Assembly: GCA_019057775.1 (NCBI GenBank)
Contig: JAHLWT010000202.1
Coordinates: 16,515 to 80,514, forward strand
DNA length: 64,000 nucleotides
Reading direction: 5' to 3'
From: Promethearchaeota archaeon
GTDB lineage: Archaea > Asgardarchaeota > Lokiarchaeia > Sigynarchaeales > SOKP01
Below the pieces are notes generated by a model that had not been told where the DNA came from, ran no database searches, and was given only the letters and a program-made list of their open reading frames with translations. Made by a program: the position numbers and the translations under genes. This document shows positions 1-9,386 of this stretch, one piece after another (positions within the stretch are counted from its first letter, which is position 1; the number at the start of each line of letters is the position of its first letter).

Positions 1-1277
1 ATTTTTTCATCTAAATTAAAACTCTTATCATACTCAAACAAATAATTTGAGTTATCATTAAATTCAAATAAAAGATCATCAATAGATTTTTTTAGGACTG
101 CCTTACTTATATTGCCTTTGCCTATTTCAACTAATTCTCTAAAAAATAATTTTAAATCAGCATCTTTAACATTTACAGTTTTGACGAGAATTAATAGTAA
201 TGGGCTATGATATAGATCACTCTGAAAATTAACAATTTGAGAATAAAACATTTTTACGTAAGTTAATATAATTAGTGATTTAAGAACAATAGCTTGTTTT
301 TCCTCGCTAGTGAAGTCTTCCTTCTTTCTGAATTCTCTTATTTCTTGTTTTAGAATATTAATGTGTTTTCCATAACCAGAACTTATAAAACTCGAAAGAT
401 TGAATTCTAAAGCGCAAGTTAAGAAATCTCTATCATCAACAAATGTAGCTGAAAAATTGAATAGAAAACCATTTTTGGAAAAAATAGAATAAATATGCTG
501 CCTTATGGATTCTTCTCTATCTCCTTTATGTGCTTCATCGAGAAAAATATACCATTTTCCGTCATTATAATAGTTTCTATAATCTATGATTTTCTCCTTT
601 TGGACATCACTAATATTATTTGAACGATAATAAAAAATTATAATATCTTCTTCTCTTGATAAAAGTTTTTGTCTCTTTAACTCAGGATATTCCTTAAGAT
701 CTTTTAAAACAATATTTATTCTATTATTAGAATAATTAAATTCTTTAACTAATACTTTAAATTGTTCTAATAAGTCATCTCTATGAGTTAAAAATAAGAT
801 ATCATAATCAGGTATTTCCTTTCTTTCAATTAATGTTTTTATAATTTGAATCAACTTAATAATTATTAAAGTTTTACCACTTCCAGTTGCCATCCAAAAA
901 GACATTCGATTATTAAATAATTCATATTTAATGTTTTTACCATCATTAGGATAATGCTCTTCAAGAAGTTTATTAATCCTCTTTTCTTTAGGTTTTAATT
1001 TTAAATCAAAATTTTGATCTGAACCATTATCTATGTAACATTGATATAGAGATTGTTTTCTTTTAATTACATCATCAAATTCTTCATATCCGTTAAAATC
1101 ATAAAATTCTTGGTAATATTTCCATAAAACTTTAATAGCATTCTTCAAAGCATGTTGTTGATATTTATATAGATATTTGCTGCTAGAAAAATTCACTAAG
1201 TCAAATTGATTCCAATTAGGGGGAAGCTCTTCTAAACTTAAATCATCTACTATATGTTGTAACAGGATTTTTATAAT
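1..1277 (-). CDS. res: Type III restriction enzyme Res subunit (SF2 helicase/nuclease), partial
   Basis: This is the N-terminal part of an ATP-dependent restriction subunit; the C-terminal part, where the nuclease domain would lie, is beyond the window edge. The reading frame is open from just after the stop of the mod gene to base 1. It shows YQQHALKNA (Q-motif region), a Walker A motif WMATGSGKT, a DEAH box LDEAHKGD and SAT (motif III), in the order of SF2 helicases. It lies about 4 bp downstream of mod, the classic mod-res operon order. The start is unusual: there is no ATG, GTG or TTG before a GTG at 1196, but conserved-looking sequence continues upstream to a GGTGG site (1285-1289) followed by in-frame ATT at 1277. 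I prefer the ATT start; an automatic caller would probably choose 1196. Family confidence is high and start confidence is low. Confidence 0.82.
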   Translation of the reverse strand, partial: MIKILLQHIVDDLSLEELPPNWNQFDLVNFSSSKYLYKYQQHALKNAIKVLWKYYQEFYDFNGYEEFDDVIKRKQSLYQCYIDNGSDQNFDLKLKPKEKRINKLLEEHYPNDGKNIKYELFNNRMSFWMATGSGKTLIIIKLIQIIKTLIERKEIPDYDILFLTHRDDLLEQFKVLVKEFNYSNNRINIVLKDLKEYPELKRQKLLSREEDIIIFYYRSNNISDVQKEKIIDYRNYYNDGKWYIFLDEAHKGDREESIRQHIYSIFSKNGFLFNFSATFVDDRDFLTCALEFNLSSFISSGYGKHINILKQEIREFRKKEDFTSEEKQAIVLKSLIILTYVKMFYSQIVNFQSDLYHSPLLLILVKTVNVKDADLKLFFRELVEIGKGNISKAVLKKSIDDLLFEFNDNSNYLFEYDKSFNLDEK

Positions 1278-1281
1278 TCTT

Positions 1282-3810
1282 TTACCACCAAATTAAGTTT
1301 TTTATTCGTTTATAGGATAAATCACTTAAAATTACTTCTTCACCGTCCTTAAATTCAACAGAATGTCGTGTACATTTCTTTATAGGTTTACCAAATAAGT
1401 GTGAAAGAGTTTCAATAATATCTATTTTTTCATAAAGTTTAGAAAAATCCACTTTTACTTCATTTCTTTCATAATTAATATCCAAAGCTTGGAGTAATTT
1501 TTGATCTTTTAGAAAGATGTATTGATTATAAGGATCTTCATAAGGATTATAAAGAAAGTCAGAATCTTCATATATCATTTTTCTTAATGTGTCTTCATAT
1601 TGTTCAAGTTCAAAATACTTGAAGAACCCACCCCCAGGAAAATTGATCATTTTTGAGATCCCTTTTTGAATTCCTGCTAAGACTCTCTTCATTCTTGGAA
1701 GAATAATGGAGTAAAAGTATTCACCCATTTCAATCCCAACCCATCTCCTATTTAATTTCTGTGCCACTGCTATTGTTGTTCCTGAGCCTAAAAAGGGATC
1801 TAAAATAATATCTTTTGCATTGCTAGTAGATAATATAATTCTTGCCATAAGTTTTTCGACTTTCTGGGTAGGAAAATGCTCATTTTCATTGTAGTTAATA
1901 GCAGAATATCTTAAGTTATAAATATCCATCCAAATATTTCCAATCATATTGATAAAATATTTCTCATCCCAAAGATCATCAATTTCTATATTTTTAAAAA
2001 TCCTTTTTAATAAAAACTGTTCATTTTCCCAGTAAGGAAGAAGAATATCTTTAATTATTGTTTTAGTACGATTCTCCTCTTTTATTTGATTGGTAATCAC
2101 TATTAAATTCGGGCTATAAGCCTGAAATAAACCATCACTAAATAAATCAATATTATTTGGATTCATTAGAAGAGACTTAAAAAACGCCAAATATTTATTT
2201 TTAAATCTATCTTTTTTTGCTCCCTTTAACCCAATTAGATATCTATTTTTAATCATCGCAATTTTATTAAATAAAAATTCCTCAGACTTCGAATAATGTA
2301 AGATGATTTCTGTTTGTTCTATGAATTTTTTAGGATTTATCTCACGTTTCATATTATAACCTAAAAAATAACTAATTTCTGCGCGAAAATTCTCTGGACT
2401 GAAGATTAAATTTAATAAGAATTTTCCTAAATAATTAGCATTATCATCTAAATGTAAGAAAATACTTCCGCTTGAATTTAAAAATTTTTTAGATAATGAA
2501 ATTCTATTTTCCAATAAAGTTAACCAAGTGGAATCTTGAAATCTATCTATATAATCAAAATCTCTTCCTGTGTTAAATGGGGGATCTAAGTAGAGAGTTT
2601 GAATTTTTTCTTTGAATTTAGGTAAAATAGTACTTAAGGCTTGATAATTTTCACTTTTTATAAGCCATCCATCTAAGTTATTATCAATATCATCAAATAA
2701 AGCTAGAATATTAAATTCTATTTCCTTAAAATAGGCAGTATCTATAGGAAGATATTTAAAATCTTTGTTTAATCTTAATCCTTCAAGTGTATTTTCTAAA
2801 ATCTTATTTTTATTAATATTTTCTTTTAAGATTCCGAGTTCTATCCATTCATTCAATTGTTTTTTAAAGTTAGGATGGTTAATGATCGTTTTAATAATCT
2901 CTAAATCCTTTTCAGCTATTTTATTTAAAGTTATTACATAATTAGAATTAATAACAAATTTCGGTTTATTCCATACTTTAACTAGTTCATCCTCAAATTG
3001 ACTGATAAAATTTATAACTTTAAAAGAAAGTTCTCTTAATAATTGAAGTTGTTTTATTCTCTTTTTCGTCCATTCACTTTGCCCGCTGAAAATATATTGA
3101 TAAAACCAAATATTAAATTGCTCCTTTAGAAAATCTTTCGCATTTTTATTTATGAAATAATCGACTTCAACCTGTTTCTTAAAGATAGCAAAAGCGTTTT
3201 CTAATACATCATCATTAATTTCAATGTCTTCATTTTTTAGTTCTTTTATTATTTTGTCAACTTTAGTTTTCACATTGCTTTTAGGTGAGTAAATTACGTT
3301 GATTTTAATATAATCTGGCTTTCTTATTTCTTTAAGTTCAAATATAATATCTCTTTTCTCATTAGCAGATTTATGCTCTAATGTAGATACATCAAAACTA
3401 AATTTGAAATTATTGAGATTCACATCTAGATTACTATATAACTTTTCAGTTTTAACATAATAAAGCATGTGGGTTTTCCAGAACAAGAAAACATCTTTAT
3501 CTTCAGTATATACCTTTTCATAAATATTTTGATTTAGTGGAGTATAAGAAAAGTAAATTGAACCAATTTCCGAAAAATAACGATGGAAGAAATTATATAA
3601 TTTATCAAATAACTCCTCGCTAAATTTTGGAAATTCTTTTAGTTTTGTCTCAATATCCTTTTTAAAAGATTCTAAAACTTTGTTAAAATATTTTGATTTA
3701 ATCTTCATTAAGTTAATATAACCAGATTTAGAGAATCCTTCGATTTCAGCACCAATAAAAATATTTTTAAGCACATTATAAAAATTCTGTTCTTTATTAA
3801 TTATTATCAC
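1282..3810 (-). CDS. mod: Type III DNA adenine methyltransferase (Mod subunit)
   Basis: This protein should transfer a methyl group from S-adenosylmethionine to adenine and provide sequence recognition for the type III restriction complex with Res. The motifs are in the beta-class order: the catalytic motif DPPF near residues 409-412, followed by NTG and later IDRF, then the SAM-binding motif DPFLGSGTT at 671-679 and GIEMGEYF after it. The long N-terminal part (1-390) and the region between the motifs (about 480-640) probably hold target recognition and Res contacts. At 842 residues it is longer than many bacterial Mod proteins. The catalytic motif is DPPF rather than DPPY, a tolerated variant. 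The res gene follows directly, which supports type III rather than an orphan methylase. Confidence 0.88.
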   Translation of the reverse strand: MIIINKEQNFYNVLKNIFIGAEIEGFSKSGYINLMKIKSKYFNKVLESFKKDIETKLKEFPKFSEELFDKLYNFFHRYFSEIGSIYFSYTPLNQNIYEKVYTEDKDVFLFWKTHMLYYVKTEKLYSNLDVNLNNFKFSFDVSTLEHKSANEKRDIIFELKEIRKPDYIKINVIYSPKSNVKTKVDKIIKELKNEDIEINDDVLENAFAIFKKQVEVDYFINKNAKDFLKEQFNIWFYQYIFSGQSEWTKKRIKQLQLLRELSFKVINFISQFEDELVKVWNKPKFVINSNYVITLNKIAEKDLEIIKTIINHPNFKKQLNEWIELGILKENINKNKILENTLEGLRLNKDFKYLPIDTAYFKEIEFNILALFDDIDNNLDGWLIKSENYQALSTILPKFKEKIQTLYLDPPFNTGRDFDYIDRFQDSTWLTLLENRISLSKKFLNSSGSIFLHLDDNANYLGKFLLNLIFSPENFRAEISYFLGYNMKREINPKKFIEQTEIILHYSKSEEFLFNKIAMIKNRYLIGLKGAKKDRFKNKYLAFFKSLLMNPNNIDLFSDGLFQAYSPNLIVITNQIKEENRTKTIIKDILLPYWENEQFLLKRIFKNIEIDDLWDEKYFINMIGNIWMDIYNLRYSAINYNENEHFPTQKVEKLMARIILSTSNAKDIILDPFLGSGTTIAVAQKLNRRWVGIEMGEYFYSIILPRMKRVLAGIQKGISKMINFPGGGFFKYFELEQYEDTLRKMIYEDSDFLYNPYEDPYNQYIFLKDQKLLQALDINYERNEVKVDFSKLYEKIDIIETLSHLFGKPIKKCTRHSVEFKDGEEVILSDLSYKRIKNLIWW

Positions 3811-3848
3811 CCAAATTTAGATGTTTGATTTATTAATTCACTTAGATT

Positions 3849-4856
3849 TTAAAACTCTTTAAAAATGTTCAAACATGGAGTTTGAATTCCTTGGAATTTA
3901 TTTTTCCAATGAACTGCGACTCTTAATACATTATTACTGTTAGATTGAATAATACAATTCGTTTGATCTTCTGGAAATATTATTTTCATATCACTTTTAA
4001 TAATATCTCTTATTTCTTGACCTAAATCATCTTTTGAAACTACCACTCTACCTCCCTTTTCGTTTGAATAGTAGACAAAATAAGTATCAAGGATTTTAAA
4101 AATTCCATCATATGGAATGTTTAAAATATAGTGAAGTTGTTCTTGAGTATGATAACCTATTAACATTGCAATATTAAACTTTTTAATATTTTCCATATCT
4201 TGTTCAAATCTGCTCAAATACTTTAAATAACTAATTTTATCTATTTTTGCTAAATGTACAATCTCAGAAATTATTGTAGCAACATTACCGATTTTTGAAT
4301 TTCTAATATATTTAGTGATAATATTTGCAATATTCCCTTTTTTCTTTGTTACATCGGTAAATAATCTCTTAAGAAAAGCACCTTTGTTTTTGATTTGTGT
4401 ATTACTTGAACCTTTATGGAAATTACTTGGGTAGTCTTTATATTCGTCAATTTTATTCAAAATAATATTACTAAAATTATTTTTTTCTCTAAATTCACTC
4501 CAAGATAATATATTCTTATGTTTAAACAAATTTGAGCTAGTAAGAGCATTTTGACTAATATTTGCTAATGTACCCTTACCTTTTTTGGATTCACTCATTT
4601 TTAATTCGATATATGTCCAAACAGGCATTCCATCTATTAATAGTTTTATATCTCCAATTTCATAACTACCATATATATTACCGATGTGTTCAGCACGCTT
4701 TATCTCTTTAAAATCGTGTTCTATTTCTTCTTTTAGCATGTAAACATGTTTAAACCACTTATTTTGCTTCATGTCTTCCGATATAGGGTTGTTATTGAGT
4801 AGAGTCACAACGATTTTTTCTGCGTTTTCGATTTCTAACCTTTCATGTTTGCCCAA
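3849..4856 (-). CDS. Putative PD-(D/E)XK restriction endonuclease
   Basis: I do not recognise a named family. A PD-(D/E)XK-like core is visible early in the protein: GSYEIGDIKLLIDG followed by YIELKMSES, giving D69, E84 and K86 as candidate metal-binding and catalytic residues with hydrophobic strands around them. The rest is alpha/beta sequence rich in lysine and asparagine, with no membrane segment. It sits on the same strand as mod-res but is separated from a divergent NPPY adenine methylase (5395) by a small winged-helix regulator. That is the usual layout of a type II restriction-modification cassette with a controller, so a type II nuclease is the best reading. It could also be an accessory factor of the type III system. 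Confidence 0.55.
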   Translation of the reverse strand: MGKHERLEIENAEKIVVTLLNNNPISEDMKQNKWFKHVYMLKEEIEHDFKEIKRAEHIGNIYGSYEIGDIKLLIDGMPVWTYIELKMSESKKGKGTLANISQNALTSSNLFKHKNILSWSEFREKNNFSNIILNKIDEYKDYPSNFHKGSSNTQIKNKGAFLKRLFTDVTKKKGNIANIITKYIRNSKIGNVATIISEIVHLAKIDKISYLKYLSRFEQDMENIKKFNIAMLIGYHTQEQLHYILNIPYDGIFKILDTYFVYYSNEKGGRVVVSKDDLGQEIRDIIKSDMKIIFPEDQTNCIIQSNSNNVLRVAVHWKNKFQGIQTPCLNIFKEF

Positions 4857-5006
4857 ATTAATCGCCTCTACTGTGATTCAGTTTTTTAATTATCTTAAAG
4901 ATAATTTTCAAATAATTACCATTTAGTGTCCAAAATAAGTTCTAATTGGAATTTCACTGAATTATTTTATTTAGGATTAAGATTTCAATTGAAAGATATA
5001 GAAATA

Positions 5007-5279
5007 TTAAGTTTGAATTTCCTTTTTAATAATATTTGAAAGTTTTCTACCAAATTCTGTTAATGTATATATTTTACCTTTTTTTGACTTCTCGTTCAAA
5101 CAGATTGTCAGATTTTTTCCAGTGAGTTCCTTTAAAGCACGACTTATGTGAGATAATTGAAATTTAGTTTCTTTTGCTAATGTACTTGGCATATAATTCT
5201 TAAGAGACAACTTTTCAATAACAATGGTCCTATATTTACTTGCCATAATATATCCAATTTCATCCCACATAATTATCAT
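5007..5279 (-). CDS. Small winged-helix transcriptional regulator (putative controller)
   Basis: This is a 90-residue protein made almost entirely of one winged-helix DNA-binding domain. Around residues 16-55 it shows SKYRTIVIEKLS, LAKETKFQLSHISRALKELTGK (helix-turn-helix), then a wing KKGKIYTLTEFGRKL. It resembles ArsR/MarR-type archaeal regulators. A second Met (MWDEIGYIM, ATG at 5270) is an alternative start. It lies between the putative nuclease gene and the divergent methylase gene, so it probably balances their expression, like the C proteins of type II systems. The tandem repeats just upstream of its start are the likely binding site. The fold is a confident call; the controller role is inference. 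Confidence 0.75.
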   Translation of the reverse strand: MIIMWDEIGYIMASKYRTIVIEKLSLKNYMPSTLAKETKFQLSHISRALKELTGKNLTICLNEKSKKGKIYTLTEFGRKLSNIIKKEIQT

Positions 5280-5331
5280 ATAGTAAGTTTAAAATATGTT
5301 AATAAATTATATTACCATATAATTACCATAT
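5272..5331. promoter_or_regulatory. Operator-like direct repeats ATTACCATAT
   Basis: The 10-bp unit ATTACCATAT occurs at 5311-5320 and again at 5322-5331, an 11-bp period (one helical turn). A one-mismatch copy, ATTATCATAT, lies at 5272-5281 over the start codon of the winged-helix gene. They fill the divergent intergenic region between the regulator and the methylase. Autoregulation by the 90-residue protein is inferred. Confidence 0.5.
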
Positions 5332-5353
5332 CACTACCAATAACCAATTAATA

Positions 5354-5365
5354 GAAATATATATG
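5354..5365 (+). promoter_or_regulatory. TATA-box promoter of the adenine methylase gene
   Basis: GAAATATATATG is a purine-led TATA element. A start site about 25 bp downstream would fall just before the ATG at 5395, giving a nearly leaderless transcript. It lies directly beside the putative operator repeats. Confidence 0.45.
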
Positions 5366-5394
5366 TTTAAAGCGTATTTTTTAGATTAATAATA

Positions 5395-6963
5395 ATGGTT
5401 GAATTAAAACAGGAAGATTTAGTCAAATTATACAATCATAAAGCCTTAGGATTAGTTACTACTCCTCCTAAGACAGTAGAATACATTATTTCAAGATTAA
5501 GCCCTTTTAAAAAAGATGAAAAAATATTAGATCCTTGTGTAGGACCCGGTGTTTTTGTTGAGAAATTGCTAGAAGCTGGAGTAAATAAAAACCAAATTTT
5601 TACTTATGATATCAATCCAGAATGTAGCAATATCAATATAAAATTCAATGTTTCATTTGAAGTCAAAGATTACTTATTATCTTATTCTCCCCTATTTTCT
5701 GATAAATTTGATGTGATTATTGGTAACCCACCATATTTGAATAAAGCAAGTGCTTATATTAAAAAAAATCGCTCTAATTTACATAAATTCTATGGAAAAA
5801 TTAATGCTCATGAAACTTATTCAATGTTTATAGTAAGTAGTATTTGGAGATTAAAGAGTGGTGGTAGATTAGGTTTTATCACCAGTGATTCATTTTTAAC
5901 TCTAAAAACCCATACAAAACTGAGGAGATTTATTTTAAGTACATGTAAAATCAAGGAAATTCTTCTTGGACCAAAAAACTTGTTTGAAGATCAAAATGTT
6001 AGCACTAGTACAGTAATTATTATATTGGAAAAATGTTCTGGAAAAGAAAATAGGACTAATAGATTAGAAAATAAAATAATAATAATTCCAAGAGTTAGTA
6101 GTGAAGATGAGTATCAAAATCCTAAGAAAATCTTCAAGATCAAGCAAAAAAGATATCTTTTAATGCCTTTTAATCTATTTTTTACAGGATTAGAAGAAGA
6201 GATTATAGAATTATTTGAAAAATCCTCAAAATTAGAGGACCATATTAAGGGTTATATTGGCATGCATACTCATAATAACTTAAAATTTATTGCAGCTGTT
6301 GAAGGAACAAAATTAGCAGAAATCTTTAGAAAACGTAATGAAAAGGTTTCTGAAATAAAGAAAAAACACAAAATAATATTAAAACAAGAATTATCGTCTA
6401 ATAAATGGAAACCTTATATGAAAAGAGGAGGATCTGATCAATATTATAGGCCCACCATGGAAGCACTTGATTGGGATCCAAAATCAATTCCTATATATGA
6501 CATACCAAATAATGTGCCTTTTGAAAAAGAAGGTATAGTAATTAGTGGGGTTAGTTCTCGATTAGCTGCTCGTTATATGCCAGAAGGATGTTATTGGGAT
6601 TCTAATAAAGCTATTGGATTTATTATTAAAGATGAAGATCTTTCTATTGAATATGCTCTTGGACTTCTAAATTCTTCTCTCTATAATTATCTTATGAATG
6701 GAATAATAAATAATACAAATAGTATACAAATCACTGGAATCCATGCTTTACCCTTTCTTAAACCTGATAGCGAAACTAAAAAAAAGGTTGAAAAACTTGT
6801 AAAAGAAATTTTAGAACATAAAAAAAAAGATTCAGATTATAATTATATTCCAGAGCAAAAACAAATTGATGATATTATTTTTAATTACTATAGAAACAAA
6901 TTTAATTTCAGAGATACGTTAAAGGAAAAATTAGATAAGGATTTTTCAATATATTTAAATTAG
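5395..6963 (+). CDS. N6-adenine DNA methyltransferase (TaqI/Eco57I-like)
   Basis: This enzyme should methylate adenine in DNA with S-adenosylmethionine as donor. The N-terminal catalytic domain has motif I DPCVGPGVF (46-54), a motif II region YDINPE, and the catalytic motif GNPPY (110-114), with later strands GGRLGFITSDSFL. This order is typical of the gamma-class N6 methylases fused to a target-recognition region. The C-terminal half (about 220-520) has the recognition-domain pattern of type IIG/TaqI-like enzymes (WDPKSIPIYD, GIVISGVSSRLAARY, GLLNSSLYNYLMN). No nuclease motif is visible in the chain, so the divergent protein at 3849-4856 is the candidate partner. The ATG start fits the TATA box closely. 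Confidence 0.88.
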   Translation: MVELKQEDLVKLYNHKALGLVTTPPKTVEYIISRLSPFKKDEKILDPCVGPGVFVEKLLEAGVNKNQIFTYDINPECSNINIKFNVSFEVKDYLLSYSPLFSDKFDVIIGNPPYLNKASAYIKKNRSNLHKFYGKINAHETYSMFIVSSIWRLKSGGRLGFITSDSFLTLKTHTKLRRFILSTCKIKEILLGPKNLFEDQNVSTSTVIIILEKCSGKENRTNRLENKIIIIPRVSSEDEYQNPKKIFKIKQKRYLLMPFNLFFTGLEEEIIELFEKSSKLEDHIKGYIGMHTHNNLKFIAAVEGTKLAEIFRKRNEKVSEIKKKHKIILKQELSSNKWKPYMKRGGSDQYYRPTMEALDWDPKSIPIYDIPNNVPFEKEGIVISGVSSRLAARYMPEGCYWDSNKAIGFIIKDEDLSIEYALGLLNSSLYNYLMNGIINNTNSIQITGIHALPFLKPDSETKKKVEKLVKEILEHKKKDSDYNYIPEQKQIDDIIFNYYRNKFNFRDTLKEKLDKDFSIYLN

Positions 6964-7094
6964 ATCCCTAAATTTGATGTATCAGTCTCAATTAAAGACA
7001 AATTAAGAAATTAAAAATATAAATGAATTCTACTTAAATTTTTTGAAATTTCTGGTTTTATTCTTAGCAATGTATTTTATTATTATATCTATAA

Positions 7095-7241
7095 GTCGAT
7101 TATCCTAATAATCTTCTTTTTTCAGAAGATCCTCTTGAAAGACAAATCTTAACACAGCTAGCACATAGACTGGCGGTAGTGATTAATGGTGCAACAGGAG
7201 AGAAATATCTAATTAAAACCTTAGATTATATTATAAAGTAA
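7095..7241 (+). pseudogene. 3' fragment of an unidentified gene (copy A)
   Basis: The 48-codon open stretch begins right after a stop codon and has no usable start codon. It reads like real protein: EDPLERQILTQLAHRLAV, then INGATGEKYLIKTLDY and a stop. The last 20 or so codons are repeated with changes at 9056-9118. It appears to be the tail of a gene whose front is missing. The family was not recognised. Confidence 0.5.
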
Positions 7242-7342
7242 ATTCACTGAAAAACAATTTTTATATATCATACAATCTTGCAATATTGTAAAAATCTAAG
7301 GACACTTAAAAGTAAAGAATAATTGTAAAGAATGAGGAGATC

Positions 7343-8944
7343 ATTATAAAATCCATCGAATTATCATTTCAAGATTTTATAGAGAGTATTGAAAATCGAA
7401 TAGGGAAAGAAAAATGGATTGTTGTTTATAGTGATATTAATACAGATAATGAAAATATATTCATTTATTCAGCAATAATACCCAACCAAAATATCGATAA
7501 AGTCTTAGTAAGAGAATCTTGGGATATTCACAAGGGTCAGGGTTATCCCAGCTTTGGTCAGAGTTCTCCGGATTTTGAAACTGAATATCTTAGGTTCGGT
7601 AACTTTGATAAAATAGAACCAATTGTCTATTACAGATACTTCTATGATATCAAGAAGACTTATAGAGAAATATCACAAGAATTTATCCATTTGTATAATT
7701 TGTTCTTCGATGAAAAAAACAATAAATATATTAAAATCGAAGATGATGGAAATGAAGTTGATGTTATAAAGATTAGTAATCAGAAGATTATAATTCAGCT
7801 AAGCTATTTAAAAAGGTACTTAGCAATTAAAGACTCGAGTCTAGTGTTCTACTTTGATGTTTATAGAAGATCTATGAAGAATTTAAAAGATTTAAGAATA
7901 ATGGAAAAAACTGAGAGAGTTAAAAAAGATAATTTAATTTATTTACTAGATATCGCTAATAACGGTATATATGGAATTCCCTTTAATCCATCTATGAACT
8001 CTTCTTCACGACTATTAGGAAAAAAAATAGTTGAAGGATTGAAAAATTATAAACCAAATTATTTAGATTTTGAAGATAAAAAATACTTAGAATTTATTAT
8101 AGGGATTGATGAGAATGGAGAAGAATTAGTGGCGTCCTGCAACAATTATAACCTTGAGCCGAATCAGTATCTTAATCCTGTTTTTTTTGAAAAAGATGTC
8201 TTAAGTAAATATTTTAATAACCCAGAGAAATATTCTGTATTAGATAGTTTCTTAAAGTGTAAATCTCTATGGGGGTTGCCAATTGATAATAACCATAAGG
8301 ATTACATAATCGTATTTCTAGGAGATCTTGGTCGAAGCCTCTCTTATAGGGAACAACAATACTGGAGACATTATAATATTATACCCGAAGGCGGTTTGAG
8401 TTCTACATACTTTAGAAGATCTTTTTCAACCGAATTTGCACCCCCAGAAAGAAGTGATTTAGTTTTTAAGATGAAATTTGAACACTTTCGATTGCTCTGG
8501 GAAAAGAAATTTGGCTGGGTGTTATTTAAACCGTTGAGAAAAGAAGATTATCATTATTATAAAACTTTAAGGATTCCTCTTATAAATAGTATAGTAGAAT
8601 TTGAAGCTCAAGTGTTATCACTTACAAAAATTATGATAGACAGTCTAAATGAGAAAGAACTTAAGAAATATCTCACCTTAACTAAAGAAAAAGATGTTAA
8701 GGGAATAACAAAATTAAAGGAGTTCTTGAAATCCATGAAAATTACTGATTTTGAAGAATATATTGAATTCTTACGAGATTTACAAAAACTCAGATCGATG
8801 GGAGCAGCACATCGAAAAAGTAATGGCTATATTAAAATAGCAGAAAAATTTAATATCGGGACTGACGAATTTCCTAAAATTTTTGATATTATCTTAAGTA
8901 AAGCTATAGCTCTAATAGATTTTTTAACAGCAAAACTATTATAA
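7343..8944 (+). CDS. HEPN-like protein of unknown function, putative defence gene
   Basis: No named family is recognised. The frame is open from a stop at 7314, but the first ATG/GTG/TTG is the TTG at 7691. The 116 upstream codons read as normal protein (WIVVYSDIN, IPNQNIDKVLV, PIVYYRYFYDI), so the true start is probably ATT at 7343 or ATA at 7346 behind GAGGAG (7334-7339). The full protein would be about 533 residues. The last 130 residues are helical, and LRSMGAAHRK gives an R-x5-H signature (R484, H490) like the HEPN ribonuclease motif. The middle part contains conserved-looking aromatic and basic segments (YREQQYWRHYN, FRRSFSTEF). The position in a defence island and between two gene fragments supports a defence role. 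Cytoplasmic; no signal or membrane segments. Confidence 0.6.
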   Translation: MIKSIELSFQDFIESIENRIGKEKWIVVYSDINTDNENIFIYSAIIPNQNIDKVLVRESWDIHKGQGYPSFGQSSPDFETEYLRFGNFDKIEPIVYYRYFYDIKKTYREISQEFIHLYNLFFDEKNNKYIKIEDDGNEVDVIKISNQKIIIQLSYLKRYLAIKDSSLVFYFDVYRRSMKNLKDLRIMEKTERVKKDNLIYLLDIANNGIYGIPFNPSMNSSSRLLGKKIVEGLKNYKPNYLDFEDKKYLEFIIGIDENGEELVASCNNYNLEPNQYLNPVFFEKDVLSKYFNNPEKYSVLDSFLKCKSLWGLPIDNNHKDYIIVFLGDLGRSLSYREQQYWRHYNIIPEGGLSSTYFRRSFSTEFAPPERSDLVFKMKFEHFRLLWEKKFGWVLFKPLRKEDYHYYKTLRIPLINSIVEFEAQVLSLTKIMIDSLNEKELKKYLTLTKEKDVKGITKLKEFLKSMKITDFEEYIEFLRDLQKLRSMGAAHRKSNGYIKIAEKFNIGTDEFPKIFDIILSKAIALIDFLTAKLL

Positions 8945-9386
8945 TTATTTCAAATTCTTGAATTCAACCACTAAATTCTCTTTATCCAGACTTATTATAT
9001 CTATAATAATTCTTTATTAATATTAAGAAAAAGAAATAAGTCATTTTCAGAATGATTTAATGGTGCTACAGGAGAGAAATATCTGACTAAGACATTAGAA
9101 TATGAGATGGATAATTAATAGAATTGTTAGCGTATTTTAATTAAATACATTGGGATACAATTATTTAGCTTAGTTTCCGGATTAGCAAGATTTATAATAA
9201 ATCCAATAATTTCACAGACTCCTTTTAACTATTATAATTGAATTGTATTAAGATAGTATGGTCGAAATTATAAAACATAATTTTCGTATTCCCCATTGGA
9301 ATTTTTCTTTATATATCTTAAAAATAAAATTCATTAAAAATAAATTTCCCTTGGTTTAGAGATAAGGTGAAAAAAGGAGAAAAAAT
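8945..9386. other. 442-bp intergenic stretch
   Basis: This is AT-rich sequence with no intact gene. Its only recognisable content is the short gene fragment at 9056-9118 that matches copy A upstream. The final 100 bp lead into the zinc-ribbon gene, which has a good ribosome binding site, AAAGGAG, about 6 bp before its ATG. Confidence 0.6.
9056..9118 (+). pseudogene. 3' fragment of the same gene family (copy B)
   Basis: The segment reads NGATGEKYLTKTLEYEMDN and a stop, directly after an in-frame TGA. It matches copy A (7095-7241) at both DNA and protein level: about 36 of 42 bases agree over the NGATGEKYL part. The two copies bracket the HEPN-like gene in the same orientation, as expected from insertion into, or duplication of, a target gene. 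Confidence 0.5.
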
